A stretch of 64,000 nt of DNA, taken from the NCBI RefSeq assembly GCF_040448685.1, contig NZ_CP159290.1, positions 1,550,001 to 1,614,000 on the forward strand, in the 5' to 3' direction. Origin of the DNA: Cellulosimicrobium sp. ES-005. GTDB lineage: Bacteria > Actinomycetota > Actinomycetes > Actinomycetales > Cellulomonadaceae. Shown one piece after another: positions 7,514 to 14,639 of the stretch. A program made the translations under genes and the position numbers. The notes beneath the pieces were generated by a model. The model had not been told where the DNA came from, searched no databases, and saw only the letters and a program-made list of their open reading frames with translations. Within the stretch, counting starts at the first letter, position 1, and every line of letters starts with the position of its first letter.

Positions 7514-9165
7514 GCCGCGCGTCCCTTCGTCTCGGTGGGCCGGACCGGGGGCCGGGCGCGCCGGCGGCGCGCGGTCTGCTTGTCGTAGGACCACAGCGCG
7601 AGCGCGGCCGCGGTCAGTGGCGTGATCGCCACGGGAGACGCCTTGTGCCCGAAGAGCCGCGCGGACTCGCCCGAGACGTTGCGCCACCCGACGCCACCGG
7701 CGGCGATCGTGAGGTCCTTCTGGTCGAAGTGGTGCACGGTGCCGTCGGCGAGCGAGGACACGAACCGCTGGGTGGCGCCCTGCATGTCCTTCATGTTCAT
7801 CGGCGCGAGCTTCACGGGCGGGCGCCGGCGAGAGATGACGTCGGCCGGGTTCGTGTTCTGCCCGATCACGTCGTAGGCGATCGCCACGCGCGCGTCCCGG
7901 GCGACGCGGTACGCCTCGGCGGGGAGCCAGGACACGCCGGTCCGGTGCGCGAGGAGCTCGACGTAGGCGTGGCCGTCGTCGTCGCGCCACGCGCAGGCGA
8001 GCGACGCCGAGGACCCGTCCGGCGCGACGTCGAACGCGAGCCCGACCCGGGCGCCACGCGTCGCCGGCATGTCGGCGACGGCCGCGGTCCAGTGCGCGGG
8101 GTCGATCGCCGAGACGGACAGGTCCGGGGGCCACTGCCCGAGGTACTCGCGCTGGTAGTCGACCAGCGACAGGTCGTCGAAGTTGCCGCGGATGATCTCC
8201 ACGGTGGTGAGCGTGCCGACGCCGGGGTGCGCGGCTTCGAGCGTCGCGACGTTGAGCACGGGCTCGTCGTCGGGCCGGGCCGGGTCGATCACGACCGGCT
8301 CGGCGTGCTCGGGCGCGGCGTACTCCAGGATCGCCCACGTGCCGGCGCGGCCCTTCTCCAGCGAGGACCACAGGAGGCCGGCGCGGACCTTGCCCGCGGT
8401 GCCCGCGACGATGAGCTGTGCCTCGGGCACGGTGTCCATCGTCGGGTTGATCCCGCCGAGGAGCTCGGACGCGATCTCGTCGTCCGTGATCTCCTGCGCC
8501 TCGTCCAGGATGATGAGGTGGTACTCCTCGCCGCGGTAGAGCTCCGGGTCGGGCGGGAGCACCATGAACACGGACCCGTTGGCCCACTCGATCCGCTCGC
8601 CGCCGTTGGACCGGTAGATGCGGCGGTGCACGTGGTCGCGCGAGCACCCGTCCGGGTTCGTGCGCGACGGGCGCGCGCACGGGTCCCACCGGTCGAGCGC
8701 AACGGCCATCTTCAGGAACCGGTCGCGGCCCTTCTTGCCCGACTGCGCCGAGAACGCCACGTAGTAGTCGGCGCGGGTCGCGCACCGCCCGACCGCGAGG
8801 GCCAGCAAGCCCTCGGTCTTCCCGGACCGGCGCGGCTCGGTCTTCGCCATGCGACGGTGCGCCGGCAGTCCGTCCGGCCCGACGGCGCCGACGATCCGCC
8901 CGAACCGCTCCTGGTGCGGCGACGGGCGGAAGCCGAGGAGGGCGGCGCCGGCGACGAGCTCGGACAGGTCGACGTCGGCGGGCGCCGGCGTCGCGTGCAG
9001 CGGGACGCAGTGCCGGCGGCCGCGCGGCTCGCGCAGAGGCGGGACCGGCGAGGCGTCGCCTCCCCCGTGGGGAGAGAAAGTGAGGGGTCGATAGGCGTGG
9101 GCTTCCGCGCTCGTCTCAAAAAGGACATTCATCGCGTATCGATGCTCATCGATGCCTCTTACCAT
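7510..9165 (-). CDS. Terminase large subunit
   Basis: The product is about 551 residues from ATG 9165 (MVRGIDEHRYAMNVLF), with a GAGGG element 8 nt upstream; an in-frame ATG at 9132 has no ribosome site. The ATPase domain has Walker A PRRSGKT (about 111-117) and Walker B YHLIILDEAQE, with a coupling-type motif LIVAGTAGK after it. The RNase H-fold nuclease follows: GLAFDVAPDGSSASL and VAIAYDVIGQNTNPAD supply the acidic residues. This motor packages DNA into the prohead through the portal. A small terminase gene is not recognisable upstream, where an HNH gene lies instead. Confidence 0.92.
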   Translation of the reverse strand: MVRGIDEHRYAMNVLFETSAEAHAYRPLTFSPHGGGDASPVPPLREPRGRRHCVPLHATPAPADVDLSELVAGAALLGFRPSPHQERFGRIVGAVGPDGLPAHRRMAKTEPRRSGKTEGLLALAVGRCATRADYYVAFSAQSGKKGRDRFLKMAVALDRWDPCARPSRTNPDGCSRDHVHRRIYRSNGGERIEWANGSVFMVLPPDPELYRGEEYHLIILDEAQEITDDEIASELLGGINPTMDTVPEAQLIVAGTAGKVRAGLLWSSLEKGRAGTWAILEYAAPEHAEPVVIDPARPDDEPVLNVATLEAAHPGVGTLTTVEIIRGNFDDLSLVDYQREYLGQWPPDLSVSAIDPAHWTAAVADMPATRGARVGLAFDVAPDGSSASLACAWRDDDGHAYVELLAHRTGVSWLPAEAYRVARDARVAIAYDVIGQNTNPADVISRRRPPVKLAPMNMKDMQGATQRFVSSLADGTVHHFDQKDLTIAAGGVGWRNVSGESARLFGHKASPVAITPLTAAALALWSYDKQTARRRRARPPVRPTETKGRAA

Positions 9166-9494
9166 CCCCTGATCCCTCGATCCTTCTCGGTGCCGCGCAC
9201 GGGTGCGGCCGTGCGCGGCTTGGTCGTCGGCTTGCGTCGTGCGTTCGTGATCGCGGCGCCGTCGCGGCCGCCGGCGCGGAAGTTGCAGAGCGCGCACTCG
9301 ACCCACTGGTTGGCCGGGTCGGTGACCGATCCGCCGGCGTGCCGGGACACCAGGTGGCCCACGGTCCAGCGAGACCGGACCGTGAGCGCGCGGCCGCACC
9401 GCCAGCACGGCAGGGCACCCGCGGCGAGGAGCCTGCCGCGCCAGTACGCGCGGGCCGTCGTGACGGTCCGGCCGGACCAGGACCTACCGGCCAC
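9159..9494 (-). CDS. HNH endonuclease
   Basis: The product is 111 residues from the GTG at 9494 (VAGRSWSGRTVTTARAYWRG), chosen because GGAGG lies 8 nt upstream. The C-terminal half has LPCWRCGRALTV, WTVGHLVSRHAGGS, and NQWVECALCNFRAGGRDG. These give two zinc-type Cys pairs and the His-Asn core of the HNH fold. Such HNH proteins lie next to terminase in many HK97-like phages and help cleave at cos during packaging. The gene overlaps the terminase start by 7 bp. It may take over part of the role of the missing small terminase; that is an inference. Confidence 0.85.
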   Translation of the reverse strand: MAGRSWSGRTVTTARAYWRGRLLAAGALPCWRCGRALTVRSRWTVGHLVSRHAGGSVTDPANQWVECALCNFRAGGRDGAAITNARRKPTTKPRTAAPVRGTEKDRGIRGW

Positions 9495-9777
9495 CGGTGG
9501 CACCTCCACGGCGAGCGCGACGAGCTGCGGCGAGGTCGAGCACGCGGGCGCGAGGCTCGGGCTCGTCGGTGAGGTCGTCGTCGGACCACAGGGTGTCGTC
9601 GTGCGCGGCGAGAGCCGCATGGTCAAGGCGAGGGGTCGCCGGCCTCGGCGTCGTCCGGGCTGCTTGTGCGGCTCGTGCCGCACGGGCGAGACGCCGGCAG
9701 TACGGGCACACGGACTCACCGGCGCGCGTGCGCCGGTGTCGCTCGTAGCCGTGCTCGCACAGGAGCGGATCGTTCAT
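9484..9777 (-). CDS. Small zinc-ribbon phage protein
   Basis: The product is 97 residues, starting MNDPLLCEHGYERHRRTRAG. The N-terminus carries a Cys-His pair (C7, H9) and CPYC (about 24-27) spaced as in a short zinc ribbon. A long Ala/Arg helix and an acidic segment follow (DDTLWSDDDLTDEPEP), then a basic tail ending GGATGGR. The start overlaps the upstream gene stop by 4 bp, and the stop overlaps the HNH gene start. No family is recognised. A DNA-binding accessory role next to HNH and terminase is possible, including an unrecognised small terminase, but this is speculative. Confidence 0.6.
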   Translation of the reverse strand: MNDPLLCEHGYERHRRTRAGESVCPYCRRLARAARAAQAARTTPRPATPRLDHAALAAHDDTLWSDDDLTDEPEPRARVLDLAAARRARRGGATGGR

Positions 9778-10592
9778 CGGCGGGTCTTCCTGCGCAGGAG
9801 CTCGCGCATGGCGCGAGCCTCGGCCGGAGGAGCAACGTCGGAGGTCGGGAGCATGAGGTCTGCGCTCGATCCGTACCCGCGCGGCGCTTGCGCCGCTTCG
9901 GGAACGGCACGCGGAGCGTGCTCCTGAGAGTCTGTAGAGGTGGGCGGGACGCCCGGGCGGGGCTCCAGCCCGCCGGTCCCTCCCCGTAGGGGGGTGGGGT
10001 GGGCGCTCAGTTCCACATGGTCTGACCTGCGCGAACGCTGGTTCTTGATCCTCGTCCGGGTGTACTTCGTCTTGATCTCGCGAATGCGAGCGAGCGTCTC
10101 GGCGCGGTGCTGCGCCTGGCGCGCGTCGTTGAGCGGTCGCGCGGCCACGATGAGGTCCACCAGGCGCGTCTTGACGATGCGGATCCACCCGGGCGTCCCG
10201 TAGCGCTTCGAGGCGGACTCAATCGTGATGCCACCGCGGGTCCACTCGATCACGCCGAGGTCCTCCAGCAGGCGCAGGCAGCGCGCTACCCACTTCGTCG
10301 TGAGGCCGGCACGCGCCGCGATGTCGGCCACGGTCGCCTTGCCCGCGCCCGAGCCGAACGGCAGCGCCGCGACGAGCGCGTGCAGCGTCGAGCGCACGCC
10401 CTGCATCGAACGGCCGTGCAGCTCACCCCAGCCGGCGTTCTCCAGCGAAGTGACGAGCTGCGTCGTCTTCCACCCGGCGACCGGCACCCGCGGCGCGTCG
10501 TCGTAGGGCTTCGAGCGTGCCGGCGGGGCCGGCTTCCGTGGCCGTTGGCGGGCGTACCTGTCCGACCCCAGGGCCGGCTTCCCGAGGCTCAT
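9774..10592 (-). CDS. Winged-helix replication-initiator-like phage protein
   Basis: The product is 272 residues, starting MSLGKPALGSDRYARQRP. A winged-helix segment lies at about 75-130: VADIAARAGLTTKWVARCLR, LLEDLGVIEWTRGGI, and then SASKRYGTPGWIRIVKTRLVDLI. The C-terminal third is Pro/Arg-rich and low complexity. This layout resembles phage replication organiser proteins that bind an origin by a winged helix and recruit the host helicase. No helicase loader or primase is visible in the prophage part shown. The ATG overlaps the upstream stop by 4 bp. Function is inferred from fold and position in the early region. Confidence 0.62.
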   Translation of the reverse strand: MSLGKPALGSDRYARQRPRKPAPPARSKPYDDAPRVPVAGWKTTQLVTSLENAGWGELHGRSMQGVRSTLHALVAALPFGSGAGKATVADIAARAGLTTKWVARCLRLLEDLGVIEWTRGGITIESASKRYGTPGWIRIVKTRLVDLIVAARPLNDARQAQHRAETLARIREIKTKYTRTRIKNQRSRRSDHVELSAHPTPLRGGTGGLEPRPGVPPTSTDSQEHAPRAVPEAAQAPRGYGSSADLMLPTSDVAPPAEARAMRELLRRKTRR

Positions 10593-10885
10593 GCCGGGAC
10601 CTCCATGTACTCGAACGCGGCCGCCTCGAACTCGGCGAACGTGAGGTGTGGGTGCTCGCGCCACCAGGCGAGGAGCTCTTCCGACGCCCACCGCTCCGCG
10701 CGGTCGCGACGGCCGATGAACAGTGAGAACTCGTCGACGCCGGCGGCGATCGCCTCGCGGTTGAGCAAGATGCAGTTGCACGCCTCGACCGCGGCCGCGT
10801 ACTGCCGCTCGCGGTAGAGCTCGTACTCGTCACGGATGCGCCGCCACTCGTCCCGTGCCCACCCGAACGCGCGCGAGCCGCTCAC
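10589..10885 (-). CDS. Hypothetical phage protein
   Basis: The product is 98 residues from the GTG at 10885 (VSGSRAFGWARDEWRRIRDE). A GAGG element 8 nt upstream and a 4-bp overlap with the preceding 42-aa gene support this start. The protein is mostly alpha-helical with many aromatic and charged residues (RAERWASEELLAWWREHPHL, FAEFEAAAFEYMEVPA). Its one cysteine pair region (ACNCILL) is not a clear metal site. No family is recognised. It is part of the early small-gene chain and is translated together with its neighbours. Confidence 0.55.
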   Translation of the reverse strand: MSGSRAFGWARDEWRRIRDEYELYRERQYAAAVEACNCILLNREAIAAGVDEFSLFIGRRDRAERWASEELLAWWREHPHLTFAEFEAAAFEYMEVPA

Positions 10886-11010
10886 CGGGCCGTCCTCGGC
10901 ACGCGAGGCGTGTACTCGGGCAGGTGCGCCGGCGGGCGCCCGTAGCGCTCCGTGTACGCCGCGACGTACCGGGCGCGCCGGCGGTCGTCGGGCTCCGTCG
11001 CGGCCGTCAC
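10882..11010 (-). CDS. 42-residue phage ORF in the coupled early chain
   Basis: The GTG start at 11010 overlaps the WhiB-like gene stop (GTGA), and its own TGA overlaps the next GTG. It is therefore flanked by 4-bp couplings on both sides, which is strong evidence that it is translated. The 42-residue product starts MTAATEPDDRRRARYVAAYT and ends TPRVPRTAR. It is basic, with one short helix and a Pro-rich tail. No family is recognised. A gene this short is easily missed by automatic annotation. Confidence 0.6.
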   Translation of the reverse strand: MTAATEPDDRRRARYVAAYTERYGRPPAHLPEYTPRVPRTAR

Positions 11011-11354
11011 GACGCGTACCGGATCGCCGCGCCGTGGGCGCCCGTGCACGCATGGCACGGGCGCTCGCCTGCGGCGCGGTGTCGCTGGTAGCCCTCCTCG
11101 GTGCCGGCGCGATCACCGCACTTCGCCGCGAGGGCACGGCGCTCGTCGGGCGTCTTGCCGCCGAACATGCCGTAGCGCTTCGCGCGCGGCTCGACGGCGA
11201 GCGCGTCCGCGAGGCACAGCGCGGCCACCGGGCAGCCGGCGCACACCGCGCGCGCCCGCTCGTAGGCCGACGGCACGTCCGACGCTGGGAAGAACACGTC
11301 CTCGGCATCCGGCATGTCCAGGCACGCGGCCTCGGACCGCCACGACGCCGTCAC
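11007..11354 (-). CDS. WhiB-like iron-sulfur regulator (phage-encoded)
   Basis: The product is 115 residues from the GTG at 11354 (VTASWRSEAACLDMPDAEDV). Four cysteines at 11, 38, 41 and 47 (C-x26-C-x2-C-x5-C) form the WhiB cluster site, followed by the signature YGMFGGKTPDERR (61-73). After it, EEGYQRHRAAGERPCHACTG adds two further cysteines seen in phage versions. WhiB proteins bind a 4Fe-4S cluster and the sigma factor region 4, altering promoter choice. Phage copies can interfere with host WhiB control, as mycobacteriophage TM4 WhiB does. The gene is coupled to both neighbours by 4-bp overlaps. Confidence 0.9.
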   Translation of the reverse strand: MTASWRSEAACLDMPDAEDVFFPASDVPSAYERARAVCAGCPVAALCLADALAVEPRAKRYGMFGGKTPDERRALAAKCGDRAGTEEGYQRHRAAGERPCHACTGAHGAAIRYAS

Positions 11355-11554
11355 GAGGTGCTCCCGTGCGTCTCGCGGTGCTTCGCGAGGACGGCCGGCG
11401 TCACGTGCAGCACGCGCGGGAGCTTGCGCGTCTTGCCGTCGCGCGTCTTGCGCACGCCGTTGTCCACGAACGCGGCGTGATGCTCGACGAACCGCTGGCA
11501 CACGTGGCACCACAGGGCCACGGTCTGACCCGACTCGGGCTGCTCGTCGCTCAC
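11351..11554 (-). CDS. Small zinc-finger phage protein
   Basis: The product is 67 residues from a GTG (VSDEQPESGQTVALWCHVCQ). It has a CHVC pair (about 16-19) followed by His-His (VEHHAAFVDNG) and another His near the end (HRETHGSTS). This could form a Cys2His2-like site. The central segment GVRKTRDGKTRKLPRVLH is strongly basic, so nucleic acid binding is likely. The stop overlaps the WhiB-like gene start and its start overlaps the stop of the 30-residue membrane ORF. No family is recognised. Confidence 0.6.
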   Translation of the reverse strand: MSDEQPESGQTVALWCHVCQRFVEHHAAFVDNGVRKTRDGKTRKLPRVLHVTPAVLAKHRETHGSTS

Positions 11555-11643
11555 CGCCGGCTCCGCTCGTCGAGCTCACGCGCCCGCTCAAGGCAGGCGG
11601 CGATCACGAAGCCGGCGAGCACGACCAGGACGACGCTCAGCAC
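11551..11643 (-). CDS. 30-residue single-pass membrane peptide
   Basis: The GTG at 11643 overlaps the preceding stop, and the TGA overlaps the next gene start (GTGA at 11551-11554). The product starts MLSVVLVVLAGFVIAACLER and ends RARELDERSRR. It is one hydrophobic membrane helix followed by a charged cytoplasmic tail. The tight overlaps on both ends support translation. Possible roles include superinfection exclusion or another membrane effect, as known for other tiny phage membrane proteins, but no family is recognised. Confidence 0.5.
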   Translation of the reverse strand: MLSVVLVVLAGFVIAACLERARELDERSRR

Positions 11644-11897
11644 GTCGGCTCCACGACGAACTCGACGACGCCGGCGGCCGCGAGCTCGCGCAACGTCCGC
11701 ACGAGCTCCGCGTGCGCGACCGCCGGCGGAAGCGCAAGCACGTTCGCTCGCGCCATGGCCTCGCGCCATGACCGGTGCCACGCGAGCGACACAGGAGCGC
11801 CGTCCTCGTCGTAGCCGTCGCACGAGTACCACGGCTCGGCGAGCGGGTCCGTGAACGGAACCTTCGCCACGGCCGGCTTGCTCGACGAGGCGCTCAC
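11637..11897 (-). CDS. Hypothetical phage early protein
   Basis: The product is 86 residues from a GTG at 11897 (VSASSSKPAVAKVPFTDPLA). It includes EPWYSCDGYDEDGAPVSLAW, a helical segment SWREAMARANVLALPPAVA, and a C-terminal helix-strand HAELVRTLRELAAAGVVEF. The last part could be a small DNA- or protein-binding unit. The start overlaps the stop of the excisionase-like HTH gene and the end overlaps the 30-residue membrane ORF, so it is in the same transcript. No family is recognised. Confidence 0.6.
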   Translation of the reverse strand: MSASSSKPAVAKVPFTDPLAEPWYSCDGYDEDGAPVSLAWHRSWREAMARANVLALPPAVAHAELVRTLRELAAAGVVEFVVEPTC

Positions 11898-12082
11898 GAT
11901 GCCCTCCGCTCAGCGGCGAGAGCCTCCACCGCGACACGGTCGAAGAGGTAGGCACCGTTCGAGCGGGGGTACTTGTATGTCGGCGCGATCCGACCGGCAC
12001 GGACCCACCGAACGAGCGTCGACCGGTCGATCTTGAGGACGGCGCACGCTTCCGTGCTCGTCATGTCTCGATGATCTGCCAT
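11894..12082 (-). CDS. Excisionase/MerR-type HTH DNA-binding protein
   Basis: The product is 62 residues from ATG 12082 (MADHRDMTSTEACAVLKIDR); in-frame ATGs at 12100 and 12064 are alternatives. The helix-turn-helix is STEACAVLKIDRSTLVRWVR, then a wing with AGRIAPTYKYPRSNGAYLFD and a last helix. This is the excisionase-family layout. I favour 12082 because a TTGACA -35 box (12117-12112) with 17-bp spacing puts the transcript start near it, so translation would be leaderless. It is the first early gene, divergent from the repressor, and may act as Cro or Xis. Confidence 0.8.
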   Translation of the reverse strand: MADHRDMTSTEACAVLKIDRSTLVRWVRAGRIAPTYKYPRSNGAYLFDRVAVEALAAERRAS

Positions 12083-12088
12083 GCCGGA

Positions 12089-12183
12089 AGCATCGTGCAT
12101 TGCACGGTACCTGTCAATGCACGACGGACGTGCATGCCGGTTTCACCCTTGATTCGCCGCTTTGCGCGTGCAATGCTCGTTGC

Positions 12184-12187
<4 letters not shown>
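12089..12187. promoter_or_regulatory. Divergent prophage switch with three operator-like palindromes
   Basis: Three inverted repeats share the word GTGCA. Site 1 at 12094-12106 is CGTGCA-T-TGCACG. Site 2 at 12117-12135 has 7-bp arms ATGCACG/CGTGCAT around 5 bp. Site 3 at 12169-12184 has TGCAA/TTGCA around 6 bp. On the minus strand a perfect TTGACA (12117-12112) and GATGCT (12094-12089) with 17-bp spacing form a promoter. Site 1 fills its spacer and site 2 meets its -35. Site 3 covers the likely -10 (TGCAAT) and ATG of the repressor gene. This is the layout of an early promoter plus autoregulated repressor promoter. Confidence 0.75.
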
Positions 12188-12535
<348 letters not shown>

Positions 12536-12590
12536 TCGATCACGGCCGTCGCGGTGTGCACCGCAGCGACCGGGGAAAACTCTAGCAGGC

Positions 12591-13106
12591 TCAGAGGGGT
12601 AGTCCGGACGCCGACCGGACCCGGCCCTCGGCGGCGTCCACGCGGGCCGTCACCTCCGGGGCCGTCAGGTCGACGCCGGGGTCGGCGACGACCTGCGAGA
12701 AGAGCTCGCCCTCCCCGTCCCGGCGCACCGCGACCCGGGCGGTGAGCCCTGCGGCGAACGTCACGGTCTCGGAGAGCACCACCGACGACTGGACGCGCTC
12801 GCGCAGCGTCTGGGCGAGCGACGTGCGACGCGGGTCGGCGAGCGTGAGGGTCAGCGCAGGAGCGCCGTCGACCCACGAGACGGTGATCGTGGCCGTCTCC
12901 GGCACGTAGCCCGCGCGGTCGACGTCCGACCACGGGCGTCGCGCGACCGTCCTGCCGGTCGCGTCGCTCGTGAGGAGCTCGGTGCGGGTCGCGACCGCCC
13001 ACGAGCCGTCGGCCAGCTCGGCCGAGGCGAGCACGCGATCGCTCGCCGGGACGTCGAGCGACCGGCGGACCGGGTCGGGCAGGCTGGGACGGCGGAACCA
13101 GGACAC
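12591..13106 (-). CDS. Conserved hypothetical actinobacterial protein
   Basis: The product is 171 residues from a GTG at 13106 (VSWFRRPSLPDPVRRSLDVP). It is beta-rich with short repeating strand-turn units: VLASAELADGSWAVATRTEL, TVARRPWSDVDRAGYVPET, TITVSWVDGAPALTLTL, then LRERVQSSVVLSETVTFAAG. This pattern (sensor-like VLA..L.DG..V.T...L) is common in small actinobacterial hypotheticals next to tRNA-Asn, which probably represent PH-like domains. No catalytic motif is visible. It is transcribed toward the tRNA and is outside the prophage. Confidence 0.7.
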   Translation of the reverse strand: MSWFRRPSLPDPVRRSLDVPASDRVLASAELADGSWAVATRTELLTSDATGRTVARRPWSDVDRAGYVPETATITVSWVDGAPALTLTLADPRRTSLAQTLRERVQSSVVLSETVTFAAGLTARVAVRRDGEGELFSQVVADPGVDLTAPEVTARVDAAEGRVRSASGLPL

Positions 13107-13241
13107 GTCCCCACCGTAGCGGCTCGAAGGTGGGGGCCGTACGCAGCTCGGTCGACGAGCCCGGTGCTCCTCCGCTGGCCGATCCGCCCGAGAGCAGCGA
13201 GCATCCGAGGAGGCGAGCTTCACGGGCGAGGGGGACGGACC

Positions 13242-14090
13242 ATGATCATGAGGACGGCTGCAGGATTCGTGACGGCGGTCGTCGCGGTGTTGTGCATCGT
13301 GCTCGCCGCGATGCCGAGCGCGGCGCTCTCGTACGCCTACCGTGCAGGTCACCCGATGTACTTCGGCGGTCCCCGCTCGGGCGTCCTGTGCACCGGCTCC
13401 TACACCATCACCGGGACCAGCGGTTCCTTCCCGGTGACGGCCGGGCACTGCGCCACGCCGGGGACCACGGTGTTCGGCACCGACGCACCCTGGGGCGCGG
13501 TCGCCTATGCGAAGACGTACCCGAACACGGATACAGCGCTGGTCCGCGCCTCCGGCGGCGTGGGGCTGTACCAGATGGTCGTCGACCCGCGCACGGGCGC
13601 GACACCCGGCGACGGCAGGGTGACGGGAATCATGCGGACGAGCGCGCAGAGCAGGGACGCGCTCGTCGGCAAGATGGGCGTGACGAGCGGCTGGCAGGAG
13701 GGGCGGATCAGGTTCTGGGGGTACCACCCCCAGTACGGCGGGGTCCTCGTCTGTCACACGGCGACGACTCTCGCCGGGGACTCCGGCGGCCCCGTGTGGC
13801 GCATGGACGAGTTCGGGCTGCGCGCGGTCGGGATCACCGTCCTGCGGCTGGCGGACGGGTCGGGGGGCTGCTACCACCCGATCGACCACGTCCTGAAGGC
13901 TTGGGGAGCACGCCTGAACGTCTTCCCGAGCGGATCGGTGACGTACTCCGAGGCGACGCTCTCCGTGCCCGGCAGCCTGCCCTTCGTCAACCTGACGCTG
14001 GGGGGCGCGTCCGCGCGGTCGGCACCGAGCTCCGGCGCCACCACCGGTACGCCGGGCCAGGACGCGCCGACCGTGGTCGTGACCTACTGA
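13242..14090 (+). CDS. Secreted trypsin-like (S1 family) serine protease
   Basis: The product is 282 residues. AGGGGG 8 nt upstream supports the ATG at 13242. Residues 1-30 are a signal peptide (hydrophobic core about 8-24, cleavage after SAALS). The triad is visible: His69 in VTAGHC, Asp97 in NTDTAL, and Ser181 in GDSGGPV. Cys50-Cys70 and Cys171 with a later Cys are likely disulfides. The mature part is about 210 residues followed by a Ser/Gly/Thr tail. It resembles streptogrisin/alpha-lytic type enzymes, but it lacks their long pro-region, so folding would be unassisted or the family is a different S1 branch. It acts outside the cell. Confidence 0.88.
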   Translation: MIMRTAAGFVTAVVAVLCIVLAAMPSAALSYAYRAGHPMYFGGPRSGVLCTGSYTITGTSGSFPVTAGHCATPGTTVFGTDAPWGAVAYAKTYPNTDTALVRASGGVGLYQMVVDPRTGATPGDGRVTGIMRTSAQSRDALVGKMGVTSGWQEGRIRFWGYHPQYGGVLVCHTATTLAGDSGGPVWRMDEFGLRAVGITVLRLADGSGGCYHPIDHVLKAWGARLNVFPSGSVTYSEATLSVPGSLPFVNLTLGGASARSAPSSGATTGTPGQDAPTVVVTY

Positions 14091-14125
14091 CCGGAGTCGA
14101 GCCCTCGGAGGGCTTCCGGTCCTCG

Positions 14126-14199
14126 TGCCCCGTGCAGGACTTGAACCCGCGACCGAGAGATTATGAGTCTCCTGCTCTGACCGGCTGAGCTAACGGGGC
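14126..14199 (-). tRNA. tRNA with CAT anticodon, probably tRNA-Ile2
   Basis: Minus strand: acceptor stem GCCCCGT/ACGGGGC, D arm TAGCTCAGCCGGTCAGAGCA, anticodon arm GGAGACTCATAATCTCT with CAT, T arm CGCGGGTTCAAGTCCTGCA, discriminator A, no encoded CCA. A CAT anticodon can mean elongator Met, initiator Met or Ile2 (lysidine-modified). The body matches the E. coli Ile2 pattern (TTAGCTCAG, GACTCATAATC, GGTTCAAGTCC) better than elongator Met. It has no initiator-type GGG/CCC anticodon stem. Confidence 0.85.
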
Positions 14200-14279
14200 G
14201 CGCCGGTGAGCATACCGCCGCGGACCGCCGGTCGGGCGCTGCGGATGCGGTGCGCGCGGCGCAGGGGTGTCATGGCGTC

Positions 14280-14639
14280 ATGACGATCCGGATCAAGCGC
14301 GTGTACGAGACGGCTGACGAGGACGACGGGTTCCGTGTGCTCGTCGACCGGCTGTGGCCGCGCGGCGAGAGCAAGGAGAAGGCGCACGTGGACCTCTGGC
14401 TCAAGGAGGTCGCGCCCTCCACGGAGCTGCGACAGTGGTTCCACCACGAGGAGCGGCTGTTCGACGAGTTCGCGGAGCGGTACCGGGCCGAGCTGGACGC
14501 GAACGGCGAGGCCGTGGGGGAGCTGCGGGACGTCGTCGGGCAGCATCCCGTGGTGACGCTCGTGTACGGGGCGCGGGACGAGGAGCACAACCAGGCGGTC
14601 GTGCTGCGGGACTACCTGGCCGCGACGGGCTCGTCCTGA
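14280..14639 (+). CDS. DUF488 family protein (YeaO-like)
   Basis: The product is 119 residues, starting MTIRIKRVYETADEDDGFRV. The motif LVDRLWPRGESKEKAHVDLW is the DUF488/YeaO hallmark, followed by KEVAPSTELRQWFHH, ERYRAEL, and VTLVYGARDEEHNQAVVLRDYL near the end. The biochemical role of the family is not established. The 3' end overlaps the convergent acyltransferase gene by 28 bp, so the two transcripts run into each other. Confidence 0.9.
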   Translation: MTIRIKRVYETADEDDGFRVLVDRLWPRGESKEKAHVDLWLKEVAPSTELRQWFHHEERLFDEFAERYRAELDANGEAVGELRDVVGQHPVVTLVYGARDEEHNQAVVLRDYLAATGSS

